Below, one piece after another: positions 29,433 to 36,829 of a stretch of DNA of 37,956 nucleotides. The notes below the pieces were generated by a model. The model was given only the letters and a program-made list of their open reading frames with translations, had not been told where the DNA came from and made no database searches. This DNA comes from a virus: IMG/VR virus record IMGVR_UViG_3300031673_007059, positions 1-37,956 of that record. One strand, written 5' to 3'. Numbering within the stretch: the first letter of the stretch is position 1; each line of letters begins with the position of its first letter. Made by a program: the position numbers and the translations under genes.

Positions 29433-30002
29433 CTATAAAATCTTTTTGTGCATTTTACATTTATCTCCATGCCAGTGATAATAATTTCCTAAATTAAAAA
29501 TTTTATGACAGTATTCACATTCTATATTAATACTGTTAATTTTTGGGGGTTTTCCTTTTTTTATTTTACTTAAAATTTTCGCTTGTTTTTTTATTCTATT
29601 ATCATTTTCTTTATTTAAACCTTTGTTCCAAGGAATTTTACCACTCATTTTTTCTCTCGTTTCTTTAGATACTGAAGTTGTTTTAATTAATTCTATGGCT
29701 AGCGCATAATCTCTTGAAGATTTAATATATTTTCCATTTTTACTATATGTCATTCTATGAAAAGAATATGCAATTTTTCTATTTCCTTTATATATGTACG
29801 TAAGTAATTTATGACAAACATAATGTTCCTTTGTAGTTAATAAAACTTTATTTTCTTTTTCGTTACTTCCTTTTAAACATTTTGGAATTATATGATGATT
29901 TTCGTAATAAACATAATTATTATCTTTTTTATTTCTTATTTTTTTTCTATTTTCAGATTTTGCTTTCTGAATTATTGATTCATAGTTTTTTTGATGATTC
30001 AT
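29433..30002 (-). CDS. HNH homing endonuclease with C-terminal zinc finger (189 aa)
   Basis: From the ATG at 30002 (MNHQKNYESIIQKAKSENRK) the protein carries the HNH core YENHHIIPKCLKGSNE...KVLLTTKEHYVCHKLL, a NUMOD-like motif (KIPWNKGLNKENDNRIKKQA) and a C-terminal finger ECEYCHKIF...YYHWHGDKCK. It is a relative of the HNH gene at 5952. A longer frame upstream (to 30032) adds a His-rich stretch that is less likely to be translated. It directly follows the tRNA array. Confidence 0.87.
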   Translation of the reverse strand: MNHQKNYESIIQKAKSENRKKIRNKKDNNYVYYENHHIIPKCLKGSNEKENKVLLTTKEHYVCHKLLTYIYKGNRKIAYSFHRMTYSKNGKYIKSSRDYALAIELIKTTSVSKETREKMSGKIPWNKGLNKENDNRIKKQAKILSKIKKGKPPKINSINIECEYCHKIFNLGNYYHWHGDKCKMHKKIL

Positions 30003-30077
30003 TTTTATTATTATATGCATTAAATGATGCATTGTTTTAAATTTTTACTACTTTAAAGAACTTAAAAAATATCATTA

Positions 30078-30116
30078 AAAAAGCAGGAACTTTTTGAGGA
30101 GTGCCCGCTTTTTTAG
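30078..30116 (-). terminator. Strong hairpin terminator
   Basis: AAAAAAGC-(G)-GG ... CC-(T)-GCTTTTTT makes a long stem with flanking A and T runs, located after the 34-residue ORF and before the HNH gene. The A/T symmetry would allow it to work in both directions. Confidence 0.75.
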
Positions 30117-30139
30117 ATATTGTGTGTGTTTTATCTAAT

Positions 30140-30244
30140 TTACCAATCAATTATATCATGGTACGCGGGCGTAAGTTTTCCTCTAATGCCTTTATCATTG
30201 GCATTCCAATTATCCACTTTCATATGTCGCGCTAAGCGTATCAT
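30140..30244 (-). CDS. Very small ORF (34 aa)
   Basis: MIRLARHMKVDNWNANDKGI and 14 further residues form a short frame followed by a terminator. Codon content is coding-like, but the size makes the call tentative. Not recognised. Confidence 0.35.
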   Translation of the reverse strand: MIRLARHMKVDNWNANDKGIRGKLTPAYHDIIDW

Positions 30245-30327
30245 TTTTTGTGTTGTTAAGTTGTTTATTTAATTCTTTTATTATATATCAAGTAAAAAGT
30301 TTTCGATTTGTTAACTTATTGTTATAA

Positions 30328-30501
30328 TTATTTTAATTTCTTAAAAACCCATTCTATTAATTTATCCGCAGGAATATTTTTTTCTTGTGCTTCTAAGGCA
30401 AGAGCTTCACCTTTATCCCAGGCTTCTATAACACATTCTTTAATAGTTTTATTGCATTTAATGCAGATATCATTTTTAAATTTATGCTTACAATTTTTCA
30501 T
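30328..30501 (-). CDS. Small zinc-finger-like protein (57 aa)
   Basis: The N-terminus CKHKFKNDICIKCNKTIKEC has Cys/His ligands for one zinc ion, followed by a helical part (IEAWDKGEALALEAQEKNIP). Its start overlaps the TGA of the upstream membrane protein (ATGA). Function unknown. Confidence 0.55.
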   Translation of the reverse strand: MKNCKHKFKNDICIKCNKTIKECVIEAWDKGEALALEAQEKNIPADKLIEWVFKKLK

Positions 30502-30695
30502 TTGTTAGTTATTGTAAAATTTACTTTGTTACGTTTATTATGTCTGATCATTAAAAATAAAAATAAAAATTGAATTACGTTAAACCCTGCAGGATAAAGT
30601 AGATTTATATTGAAAAAGAAACTTATAGTCCATAGTGTAAGTGCAATAAGTCCTGCTCCAGTAGAAGTAATAAACAAAAAGTTAAGTTTTTTCAT
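30498..30695 (-). CDS. Small membrane protein with two TM segments (65 aa)
   Basis: MKKLNFLFITSTGAGLIALT...SFFFNI and PAGFNVIQFLFLFLMI form two hydrophobic helices, followed by a basic tail (RHNKRNKVNF). It is translationally coupled to the downstream zinc-finger ORF. An inner-membrane location is inferred; a holin or accessory role cannot be told apart. Confidence 0.55.
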   Translation of the reverse strand: MKKLNFLFITSTGAGLIALTLWTISFFFNINLLYPAGFNVIQFLFLFLMIRHNKRNKVNFTITNK

Positions 30696-30700
30696 AATAT

Positions 30701-30880
30701 TTATTTTTGTTCTTTTCTTTTTAAATCTTCTAATTTTTGAGCTATTTCTTTACAATCATCGTTTACAACATTCCACCAAAGTTCTCCTCCCATTTGATTT
30801 CTTATTGAATAAGCTTCTTGTAATTTCTTTTCTCCTTCTTCTACAGTGTCAAATTCTAAAAATTTATTAAGAGCATTCAT
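30701..30880 (-). CDS. Small hypothetical protein (59 aa)
   Basis: MNALNKFLEFDTVEEGEKKL continues as a charged, mostly helical protein with MGGELWWNVVNDD in the middle. It lies five bases upstream of the two-TM protein and downstream of a structured RNA element at 30917-30977. Confidence 0.5.
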   Translation of the reverse strand: MNALNKFLEFDTVEEGEKKLQEAYSIRNQMGGELWWNVVNDDCKEIAQKLEDLKRKEQK

Positions 30881-30916
30881 ATTGTTGTGTTGTTAAATTG
30901 TTTATTTTTATTAAAA

Positions 30917-30977
30917 TTATTCCGTGAGTTGTCGCCAGCACTACCTGGTGTCATCAGCCCCTTTTTCGCCGGAATAA
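30917..30977 (-). ncRNA. Structured intergenic RNA element (61 nt)
   Basis: An 8-bp closing stem TTATTCCG/CGGAATAA surrounds CACCAGGTAGTGCTGG, where CAC/GTG and CCAG/CTGG interleave as a possible pseudoknot. It lies between two genes of the same strand, 37 bases before a start codon. It could be a cis-regulatory leader or a terminator; there is no clear U-tract. Confidence 0.45.
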
Positions 30978-30987
30978 TAAATTTTAT

Positions 30988-31176
30988 TTAAAGTTTTTTC
31001 TTTGTTAGTATCTCTATTTCTGTTGTTATTCGTTTTTTATCTACTTCAGATAATGGGATCATATTTTTAGTTGTTTTTCCGTTTATTTTTTCAGGTTTCG
31101 TGCCTCTTTTTAATTGTTCTTCTAATAAAGAATAAGCACTTCTTATTCTATTTCTTTTGCCTAATCTACGTTTCAT
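30988..31176 (-). CDS. Small basic protein (62 aa)
   Basis: MKRRLGKRNRIRSAYSLLEE begins a strongly basic protein ending TEIEILTKKKL. No family is recognised. Its position in a row of small minus-strand genes suggests an accessory gene. Confidence 0.5.
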   Translation of the reverse strand: MKRRLGKRNRIRSAYSLLEEQLKRGTKPEKINGKTTKNMIPLSEVDKKRITTEIEILTKKKL

Positions 31177-31195
31177 GTATAAAGATATTTTAAAT

Positions 31196-31480
31196 TTATA
31201 AAATTTCTATTGCTTCCCATTCTTTTTTCCAAGGTAACCAATAATGTTGGTAATTCCATCCATCATCAAATGTTGTATGTCTTGTAAAAATAAGAGTTTC
31301 TTTTATTTTAATTGTTTTAAGCCATCTGAATTTTTTTCCAACCCACCATGGTCTATAAGCAAATATTTTTCTTACTCTTGAATAATCGGTGATTTTTTCT
31401 TCCCAAAATCCTCTTTCAGTTTCACCGGATTTTTCTTTTATAACATTATATTCTATACCTTCAAATTTAACGGTTTTCAT
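31196..31480 (-). CDS. Hypothetical protein (94 aa)
   Basis: The 94-residue protein is rich in Trp and Lys (FAYRPWWVGKKFRWLKTIKI, DDGWNYQHYWLPWKKEWEAI), with no membrane segment. It is preceded by a TATATTTG box 19 bases before its ATG. Not recognised. Confidence 0.6.
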   Translation of the reverse strand: MKTVKFEGIEYNVIKEKSGETERGFWEEKITDYSRVRKIFAYRPWWVGKKFRWLKTIKIKETLIFTRHTTFDDGWNYQHYWLPWKKEWEAIEIL

Positions 31481-31498
31481 TTTGATTTTAAATTAAGA

Positions 31499-31506
31499 CA
31501 AATATA
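31499..31506 (-). promoter_or_regulatory. Bacteroidetes-like -7 box (TATATTTG)
   Basis: The block ATTTCAGAAATTATTGT-TATATTTG is repeated almost exactly before the next upstream gene (31780), so both small genes share one promoter type. Confidence 0.5.
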
Positions 31507-31568
31507 ACAATAATTTCTGAAATAAAAAAATTTTTGAAGGATTATTTTTATAAAAGTTGTTTAAATTT

Positions 31569-31763
31569 TTAATAATCCATACCATAACTAGGAAGTTCAC
31601 TTGGAGAAATTGTTTCTGATTCTAATATATCAATCAAACAATCAAACTGTCTTTCTCCGTTTTCTCCAGAAGCATATGCATCTGCTTTATATTCATTTTC
31701 ATGTTTATAGCAGTATTCCAATGCTTCTTCTTTAGTCATGAGTTCAAAATTAATGGTTTCCAT
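31569..31763 (-). CDS. Small acidic protein (64 aa)
   Basis: METINFELMTKEEALEYCYK and following residues are acidic and helical, ending SPSELPSYGMDY. Preceded by a TATATTTG box. Not recognised. Confidence 0.55.
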   Translation of the reverse strand: METINFELMTKEEALEYCYKHENEYKADAYASGENGERQFDCLIDILESETISPSELPSYGMDY

Positions 31764-31779
31764 ATTTTATAAGTTTAAA

Positions 31780-31787
31780 CAAATATA
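31780..31787 (-). promoter_or_regulatory. Bacteroidetes-like -7 box (TATATTTG)
   Basis: Second copy of the block seen at 31499, 17 bases before the ATG at 31763. Confidence 0.5.
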
Positions 31788-31839
31788 ACAATAATTTCTG
31801 AAATAAAAAAATATTTTTATACTTTTTTCAATTTATTTT

Positions 31840-32796
31840 TTATCTAATTTTAAATTGAGAGTTCAACATTTCAATCATCTCATAATATTCATCTTCAGTT
31901 AAATCATCGTTAAAAAAATATAATGGATTCTGATATTTTCCATATAAATTTATTTGATAATGAAGATGCGGGCCGGTTGAATATCCTGTCGATCCGGTTA
32001 ATCCTATTAAATCTCCTCTTTTAACTTTGCTTTCTTTTTTAATGTTTATACTACTAAGATGGCCATAGATTGTTTCATATCCGTATCCATGTTCAATTAT
32101 AATGAAATTTCCCAAACCTCTATCCCATCCTGTAATTTTAATCTTACCTGCTCCAGTTGCATATACTTCAGTTCCATATGGAGCGCTAAAATCTTGTCCA
32201 TGATGCCATGCGGGAGTTCCTAAAATTGGGTGTTTTTCTCTAAACTTTATTCCATCACCCCTTTTTATTATAATATTTACGGGGCTTATAAGAGGAAGAT
32301 ATTCTAGTTCTCGAATCCATTCTTTTGTTTGTTCTTGTATAGATCTAAAAGATTCTGATTGTATTAAAACTTTATTTTTTATTAAATGTAATTGTTCTAA
32401 TGAATTTATCATTAACTTAGAATTATCATAATATTCTAATTCTTCATATTTCTTGGTTCCACCATAACCCAAATTTAAAAATGAATTAGGAATAGTGTCC
32501 ATAGTTAAAACTGTTCTGTAAAATTTATCTGAGGATTGATAATATTCTAGAATATATAATGAATTATTAAATTTTTTATTTAGTACTAAATAATTGTATT
32601 TTAATTTATTAATATTATCTATTAAAGTTTTTTCTTTTATAGAACCCTTCGTTTTTATATAAATTAAATTATAGGAGTAACTTACAACAATAGATACAAG
32701 AAAAATTAAAAGATAACGAGAAAATCTTTGTTTTCTCGTTATCTTTATACGTTTATATAAAAGATCTGTATCTAAAAAATATTTATGACCAAACAT
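31840..32796 (-). CDS. Membrane-anchored M23-family peptidase (318 aa)
   Basis: A transmembrane helix (RYLLIFLVSIVVSYSYNLIY, about 28-47) is followed by a helical stalk and a C-terminal M23/LytM domain (about 195-295). Zinc ligands fit HHGQDFSAPYG (H-x3-D) and the HLH of GPHLHYQ, with GYGYETIYGHLSSI between. M23 enzymes cut peptidoglycan cross-bridges. The membrane-anchored form resembles cellular cell-wall hydrolases more than phage tail lysins. A lysis or cell-wall remodelling role is likely; entry function is less likely because of the anchor. Confidence 0.85.
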   Translation of the reverse strand: MFGHKYFLDTDLLYKRIKITRKQRFSRYLLIFLVSIVVSYSYNLIYIKTKGSIKEKTLIDNINKLKYNYLVLNKKFNNSLYILEYYQSSDKFYRTVLTMDTIPNSFLNLGYGGTKKYEELEYYDNSKLMINSLEQLHLIKNKVLIQSESFRSIQEQTKEWIRELEYLPLISPVNIIIKRGDGIKFREKHPILGTPAWHHGQDFSAPYGTEVYATGAGKIKITGWDRGLGNFIIIEHGYGYETIYGHLSSINIKKESKVKRGDLIGLTGSTGYSTGPHLHYQINLYGKYQNPLYFFNDDLTEDEYYEMIEMLNSQFKIR

Positions 32797-32811
32797 TCAT
32801 AACTAATAATT

Positions 32812-33024
32812 TTAATTTAACGAAACTATCAATTCTAGATCAGTTTTATTAGTTTCATATTTTTTAAATAGGCGATGTTGCTTTTTTATTTCATACATAA
32901 AAGCTTTTTGCTGTAGATGAATAAATTCTTCTATCGTTGTTATATTTTGATTATAACAATAATATACTAGACGTGATCCATCAAAAGATGCGGCAAAAGT
33001 ATTATAATAATCTTTAGTATTCAT
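32812..33024 (-). CDS. Small hypothetical protein (70 aa)
   Basis: MNTKDYYNTFAASFDGSRLV begins a Tyr-rich, helical protein with EFIHLQQKAFMYEIKKQHRL. It lies 15 bases upstream of the M23 gene and is preceded by TATATAAT-like repeats. Not recognised. Confidence 0.5.
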   Translation of the reverse strand: MNTKDYYNTFAASFDGSRLVYYCYNQNITTIEEFIHLQQKAFMYEIKKQHRLFKKYETNKTDLELIVSLN

Positions 33025-33042
33025 TTATTATATATTATATTT

Positions 33043-33558
33043 TTAAAATGAATAGTCGTAATATTCTCTTTTTACACCAAAGATAATATTTACTGTATGC
33101 CATTCAATAATTTCCTTTGTAATATCCGGAATAATTGAGCTAATAAAGGCTCCGTTATCATTATATTCTCCTCCTGCTTCTTTATATGCGTTATGAAGTT
33201 TTTTACCAAAATCTTCGTATCCGTATTTTTTATATGCTTCATCTGTAAAAATTACTCTTTTTACTGGATTTTTCCAGCTATTCCACTTGTAATAAAGTTC
33301 AATAACTTCATCAGTGAGTTCTTTATATTCATATTGCTGCGAATCTGTCATTCCTAACTTATCAAGTCTGGCAGGAGCATATCTCTGAATAATTACTTTT
33401 TTCTTTTTCTCATCAACTTCAATTACTTCATATGCATGACGATCTGACCACATTAAAATGGTAGCGCCTTCACCAACTTTAGGTACAGATTCATTATGAC
33501 TCATAAGATAATTGAAGAGTGAACCTGTTTGTGAAAGTTTAAAACTCCTATTTTTCAT
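33043..33558 (-). CDS. Hypothetical protein (171 aa)
   Basis: MKNRSFKLSQTGSLFNYLMS begins a soluble protein with a beta-rich first half (GATILMWSDRHAYEVIEVDE, KKVIIQRYAP) and a helical, Tyr-rich second half. No known motif. It is one of a row of closely spaced minus-strand genes (eight bases to the upstream gene). Confidence 0.6.
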   Translation of the reverse strand: MKNRSFKLSQTGSLFNYLMSHNESVPKVGEGATILMWSDRHAYEVIEVDEKKKKVIIQRYAPARLDKLGMTDSQQYEYKELTDEVIELYYKWNSWKNPVKRVIFTDEAYKKYGYEDFGKKLHNAYKEAGGEYNDNGAFISSIIPDITKEIIEWHTVNIIFGVKREYYDYSF

Positions 33559-33565
33559 GATATTA

Positions 33566-33925
33566 TTAATTTTCGAATTTAGCTTTTAATCTGAGATATT
33601 CAAGTTTTTCTCTTTCATTTATTTGATTTTCTGTAACTTCTTCTTCCTTCATGCGTTTGAAATATTCTTCATCAGTTTCTGGTCTTGGACGAATTACTAC
33701 AACACATGGAACGAAATAAGTTTTAGGATTATTTTCATCATAATCCATATTCATGAAGCCAGATTCTTCATCTTTTCTATAAATAAGATCATTTAATGTA
33801 TCATCTGGGAGAATTCCCTCTGTTTCAATAAGTTCTTTCCATGTACAAAAAATTGATGGTTTGTAATCTAATCCATTTTTTATAGGAAATGTAAGTTTTT
33901 CATCTATAATTTTTCGTGCTTTCAT
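33566..33925 (-). CDS. Hypothetical protein with (L/I)xE leader (119 aa)
   Basis: MKARKIIDEKLTFPIKNGLD resembles the tag leader (I-D-E-K-L after a short basic stretch), but the DSDPIxDMGIG block is missing. The C-terminal part (RPRPETDEEYFKRMKEEEVT) is charged and helical. A TATATTTA box lies 24 bases upstream. Not recognised otherwise. Confidence 0.55.
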   Translation of the reverse strand: MKARKIIDEKLTFPIKNGLDYKPSIFCTWKELIETEGILPDDTLNDLIYRKDEESGFMNMDYDENNPKTYFVPCVVVIRPRPETDEEYFKRMKEEEVTENQINEREKLEYLRLKAKFEN

Positions 33926-33984
33926 GATATTATTGTTTGATTATAGTATAAATATAACAATAAATTCTGAATTAAGAAAATATT

Positions 33985-34209
33985 TTATGGATTATTTTCA
34001 TCTTTAACATATGCATTTTTAACTCGTGGGTTCTTTTTTAATGAATTTATAAATTTCCATGGATTAGTTATGCCATAAATTTCTTTTCGATAATTATTAT
34101 CAAAGATTATTACGACACAATAAGTTAATTCTTTAAGAGGAACAAATCCATCGAAAAATGATTTTGATTTTAATGAAAATCCTTCTTTTATAAATTCTTT
34201 AGATTTCAT
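33985..34209 (-). CDS. Small protein with (L/I)xE leader (74 aa)
   Basis: MKSKEFIKEGFSLKSKSFFD has the I-K-E-G-F leader variant, resembling the T4 capsid-targeting form MKTYQEFIxE in length and pattern. The body (VVIIFDNNYRKEIYGITNPW) is beta-rich and unrecognised. Confidence 0.5.
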   Translation of the reverse strand: MKSKEFIKEGFSLKSKSFFDGFVPLKELTYCVVIIFDNNYRKEIYGITNPWKFINSLKKNPRVKNAYVKDENNP

Positions 34210-34215
34210 TTTTAT

Positions 34216-34626
34216 TTAGTTATTTTCTTTATAAATATCAAAATATTTATCCCAAAGTTTTATAGGTGCTGAAAGTAAAGTAAATATCCAGCCTTCTTCA
34301 AGAAAACTATTATCTCCTATTCTATTTTGTATTCTTAATGCATATCTAATATCCCCAATTATAATTAGTTTAAGAGATATAATATCTGCATCATAGTTAC
34401 TGCTGACTATTATTGAATTATTTAATCTTGAAGTTATAATATGAGTTTGATATGTTCCGCCAGAGTCAAAGAATCTTGAATCTTCTAAAGATATATCTCT
34501 TTTAGTTTTACTTATTAAAATATCTCCCTTTTTCACTCTTCTCCATTTTGAACCTATACCCATATCAACTATAGGATCTGAATCTTCAGAAAACTTTTCA
34601 CTTATATTTTCTCTTACAATTTTCAT
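34216..34626 (-). CDS. Tagged protein (NISEKF-DSDPI-MGIG leader, 136 aa)
   Basis: The ATG at 34626 gives MKIVRENISEKFSEDSDPIV then DMGIG, the full tag with I-S-E before K-F; an upstream ATG at 34650 would fall within the promoter-like TATATA sequence. The body has a beta-rich SH3-like stretch (WRRVKKGDILISKTKRDISL, TYQTHIITSRLNNSIIVSSN) and ends with a helical tail. No family is recognised. Confidence 0.65.
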   Translation of the reverse strand: MKIVRENISEKFSEDSDPIVDMGIGSKWRRVKKGDILISKTKRDISLEDSRFFDSGGTYQTHIITSRLNNSIIVSSNYDADIISLKLIIIGDIRYALRIQNRIGDNSFLEEGWIFTLLSAPIKLWDKYFDIYKENN

Positions 34627-34647
34627 ATATAGTATATATTTAAATGT

Positions 34648-34682
34648 CAAAGAGACCAGACGCTATGCGACCAGTCTCTTTG
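34648..34682 (-). terminator. Terminal hairpin of the candidate ncRNA
   Basis: CAAAGAGAC/GTCTCTTTG with an inner CGC-ATA-GCG forms a long stem; ACATTTAAATAT follows on the minus strand. It could end the RNA or protect its 3' end. There is no strong U-tract. Confidence 0.5.
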
Positions 34683-35150
34683 ATGTTATGCCGAGAAATA
34701 ACAGAAAGTGCGTTTTTATGAGTTTTCTCTCATTGTTTTCGCTCAGTCTTCGGGGACCTGAGTTTTAAGAAAACTTTAGTAAAAGAACTCTTTCGAATTC
34801 AATAACCATCTCATATAGTTATCAGTGTGTTATGTTTCCATAACAGTGTTTTTGCGAAGTATCACTTTCTTTACTACGGGATGTTAAAAATACAACTGAG
34901 AAAAATCATTTTTGCGTATGTTTAGGAGTTTCTATTCTCCGGAGATTTAAGGCTGTCTTCCACTATGCCTTGTAGGTATATGCTTATTTCTTTTGTTCGT
35001 CATATCAGGCGTCCTACACTCAGTTTTATTGGCCGAAGCCGCAAACCCTTGCCGTTTTTGCTTATCTATAGTTATCATTGTTTTTAGATCATCCGATCCT
35101 GGCCCTTACGGGATTCGAAGTACCGCAAAAAATCGCTACAGTTTTAAAAT
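34648..35150 (-). ncRNA. Candidate large structured non-coding RNA
   Basis: No credible gene lies in this 0.5-kb gap, which is richer in G+C than its flanks. Read on the minus strand it contains many hairpins, several capped by stable tetraloops: CCC-GTAA-GGG (35103), GGC-TTCG-GCC (35031), TGTTATG-GAAA-CATAACA (34828), GAATTC-GAAA-GAGTTC (34785). It also holds CTCAG-G-TC/GACTGAG (34742), AGTTTT-CTT-AAAACT (34761), GTTAT/ATAAC (34685) and a final 9-bp CAAAGAGAC/GTCTCTTTG stem (34648-34682). A TATATAAAT box lies at 35161. GNRA loops on the minus strand fix the transcribed strand. It may belong with large ornate phage RNAs such as GOLLD or ROOL; this is inference. Confidence 0.55.
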
Positions 35151-35160
35151 TCAAAGAACT

Positions 35161-35169
35161 ATTTATATA
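35161..35169 (-). promoter_or_regulatory. TATATAAAT box before the candidate ncRNA
   Basis: TATATAAAT contains the T4 late-type TATAAAT core and lies just upstream of the structured region and downstream of the macro-domain gene stop. Confidence 0.4.
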
Positions 35170-35229
35170 TTATATATTGTTTAAAAAACTATTAGTTTTT
35201 TAACTTAGTGCATTTAACTTATCTTTAAT

Positions 35230-35673
35230 TTATTTTTTGAAATGAACAATAGTTACGTCTTCGTCTTTAAGTTCTTCTTCGATGATTTTGCTTATTCTAT
35301 TCCAATCTCCACCGCCTAATCCTGCGCCAATGAGTGGTAATCCTATGCGCATTCCGGAATATTTTTTCTTTATTCTTTGCATACACCCACGAACTGCCGA
35401 ATAATCAATATCAGGTACATCAGAACCATATTTATATTGAGTATATAAATTTAAAACAATTAATTCTCCATAATCAACATAAGAAAAATCTCCAAGTTTA
35501 TTTTTATCTCCTTTTCGCGTGCAGTTATCTACCATGACAATTTCAGGATATGCATTTTTCATTGATAGAGCTATTCCTTTACCCATTGTACAAAAACAAT
35601 TACATCCATGTCCAATTACATCGAAAACGCCTTTGTTGGCTAATTTAATTAAATCACCTTCAATTTCTTTCAT
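35230..35673 (-). CDS. Macro-domain protein, ADP-ribose-1''-phosphate phosphatase-like (147 aa)
   Basis: The protein is a single macro domain: N-terminal EGDLIKLA, the adenosine/ribose loop IGHGCNCFCTMGKGIALSMK (21-40), and the phosphate loop IGLPLIGAGLGGGDW (108-122). Phage macro domains (for example T4 Tk.4) and yeast Poa1 convert ADP-ribose-1''-phosphate, the by-product of 2'-phosphate removal during tRNA splicing or repair, and related proteins remove ADP-ribose from targets. Its start overlaps the stop of the nicotinate phosphoribosyltransferase gene, linking it to NAD metabolism. Either ADP-ribose recycling or defence against NAD-based immunity would fit. Confidence 0.85.
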   Translation of the reverse strand: MKEIEGDLIKLANKGVFDVIGHGCNCFCTMGKGIALSMKNAYPEIVMVDNCTRKGDKNKLGDFSYVDYGELIVLNLYTQYKYGSDVPDIDYSAVRGCMQRIKKKYSGMRIGLPLIGAGLGGGDWNRISKIIEEELKDEDVTIVHFKK

Positions 35674-36827
35674 AGTTTAAGTATTTTTTTACAAAGTTCA
35701 ATTTCGTTTGGGTCACCTGTGTGCTTTCCCTTGCTGTCAGAGAGTTTAATAATAGGATTCCATACATCATTAATTAAAACATCTGAGAGTTTAATCACGA
35801 TATTCAAGGGTGTAACTCCTACATCATTGGTAAGGTGAGTTCCTATTCCGAATGATGACTTTATTTTGCCAGCACAATATTCTTTTATGTTCCATGCTTT
35901 AAATATATCAAGAGAATCTGAGAACACAATTGTTTTAGACATTGGGTCAATTCCAAGTTTTTTATAGTGAGCAACTATTTTATCTGTAAATTCATAAGGA
36001 TTTCCACTATCCTGACGAACTCCATCAAAAAGCTTTGCAAGTTTCATGTCAAATGTACGAAGAAAAACATCAGTTGTAAATGTATCTGAAAGTGCAATAC
36101 CAAGATCACCTCTATAAACATCTGCCCAGTTTTCAAGTGCAAGATAATTAGCCATTTTATATCCATAGAGAGCAGCATGAGCCATTATCCATTCATGAGC
36201 CATTGTTCCTATTGCTTTTAATCCGTATTTATGAGCTAAATGAACATTTGAAGTTCCTACAAAACAATGATTGCCGTTTTGTTTGAAGACATTAACTAAT
36301 GTATCTTGAACATTATATGAGAATCTTCGTCTTGTTCCAAAATCAGAAAAATAAGCATTATGATTCATCATTTCATTGAGCTTAAGCAAATCTCTTTCGA
36401 TATTTATTTTAGGGGTTTGACACGTTTCTTCGTAATAAAGTTCTGAAATTAATGCAAGAAGCGGCGCTTCCCAGAGAATTACATGATACCAATATCCTTC
36501 AATTTCGATTTTAAGATGATTTTCTTCATCCATAGAAACTTTTATTTCATTTGGGTTAAAATTATAACCTTTAAGAAAATCAATATAAGATTGTGGAAAA
36601 TATTTTATTGATTGTAAAAACTTTTCTTCTTGATCATATAAGGTTAACCATTTCATGTTATTTATTCCAGCTTGAATTTTATAATGAAAATTATCTGGAT
36701 ATGTCAAGTTATTTCTGTCAATAAAAGTATATTTAACTTTTACATTAGGAAATTTATTCAAAACGGCAAGCTGCATTGAAAACTTATACAAATCATCATC
36801 TAATAAACTTTTAATTATAGATCCCAT
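35670..36827 (-). CDS. pncB: Nicotinate phosphoribosyltransferase, PncB-like (385 aa)
   Basis: The enzyme forms nicotinate mononucleotide from nicotinate and PRPP with ATP, the first step of the Preiss-Handler NAD salvage route. Conserved PncB strings appear in order: LLDDDLYKFSMQLAVL, FNPNEIKVS, YWYHVILWEAPLLALISELY, FGTRRRFSYNVQ, FVGTSNVHLA, IGTMAHEWIMAHA, FDGVRQDSGNPYEF, LGIDPMSKTIVFSDSLD, SFGIGTHLT and KLSDSKGKHTGDP. Length is close to E. coli PncB (400). It is PncB and not NAMPT by these strings. The gene overlaps the macro-domain gene (ATGA) and lies two bases after the 160-residue gene. Raising NAD during infection or after NAD-depleting defence is a likely benefit. Confidence 0.93.
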   Translation of the reverse strand: MGSIIKSLLDDDLYKFSMQLAVLNKFPNVKVKYTFIDRNNLTYPDNFHYKIQAGINNMKWLTLYDQEEKFLQSIKYFPQSYIDFLKGYNFNPNEIKVSMDEENHLKIEIEGYWYHVILWEAPLLALISELYYEETCQTPKINIERDLLKLNEMMNHNAYFSDFGTRRRFSYNVQDTLVNVFKQNGNHCFVGTSNVHLAHKYGLKAIGTMAHEWIMAHAALYGYKMANYLALENWADVYRGDLGIALSDTFTTDVFLRTFDMKLAKLFDGVRQDSGNPYEFTDKIVAHYKKLGIDPMSKTIVFSDSLDIFKAWNIKEYCAGKIKSSFGIGTHLTNDVGVTPLNIVIKLSDVLINDVWNPIIKLSDSKGKHTGDPNEIELCKKILKL

Positions 36828-36829
36828 AT

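Noticed and set aside
30951-30957. CTGATGA on the minus strand, a hammerhead ribozyme core string
   Set aside because: The required GAAA after stem II is absent (CGACAA is found) and no cleavage-site stem I/III pairing could be drawn.
34648-35150. tmRNA as identity of the structured gap
   Set aside because: TTCGAATCCC and an adjacent GGGCCA are present, but the T-stem does not pair, no matching 5' acceptor strand was found, and no ANDxx-like tag frame is seen.
34993-35184. Plus-strand frame of 63 codons in the non-coding gap
   Set aside because: It runs opposite to all neighbouring genes, has poor coding character (Cys-, Ser- and Arg-rich) and overlaps the hairpins of the candidate RNA.
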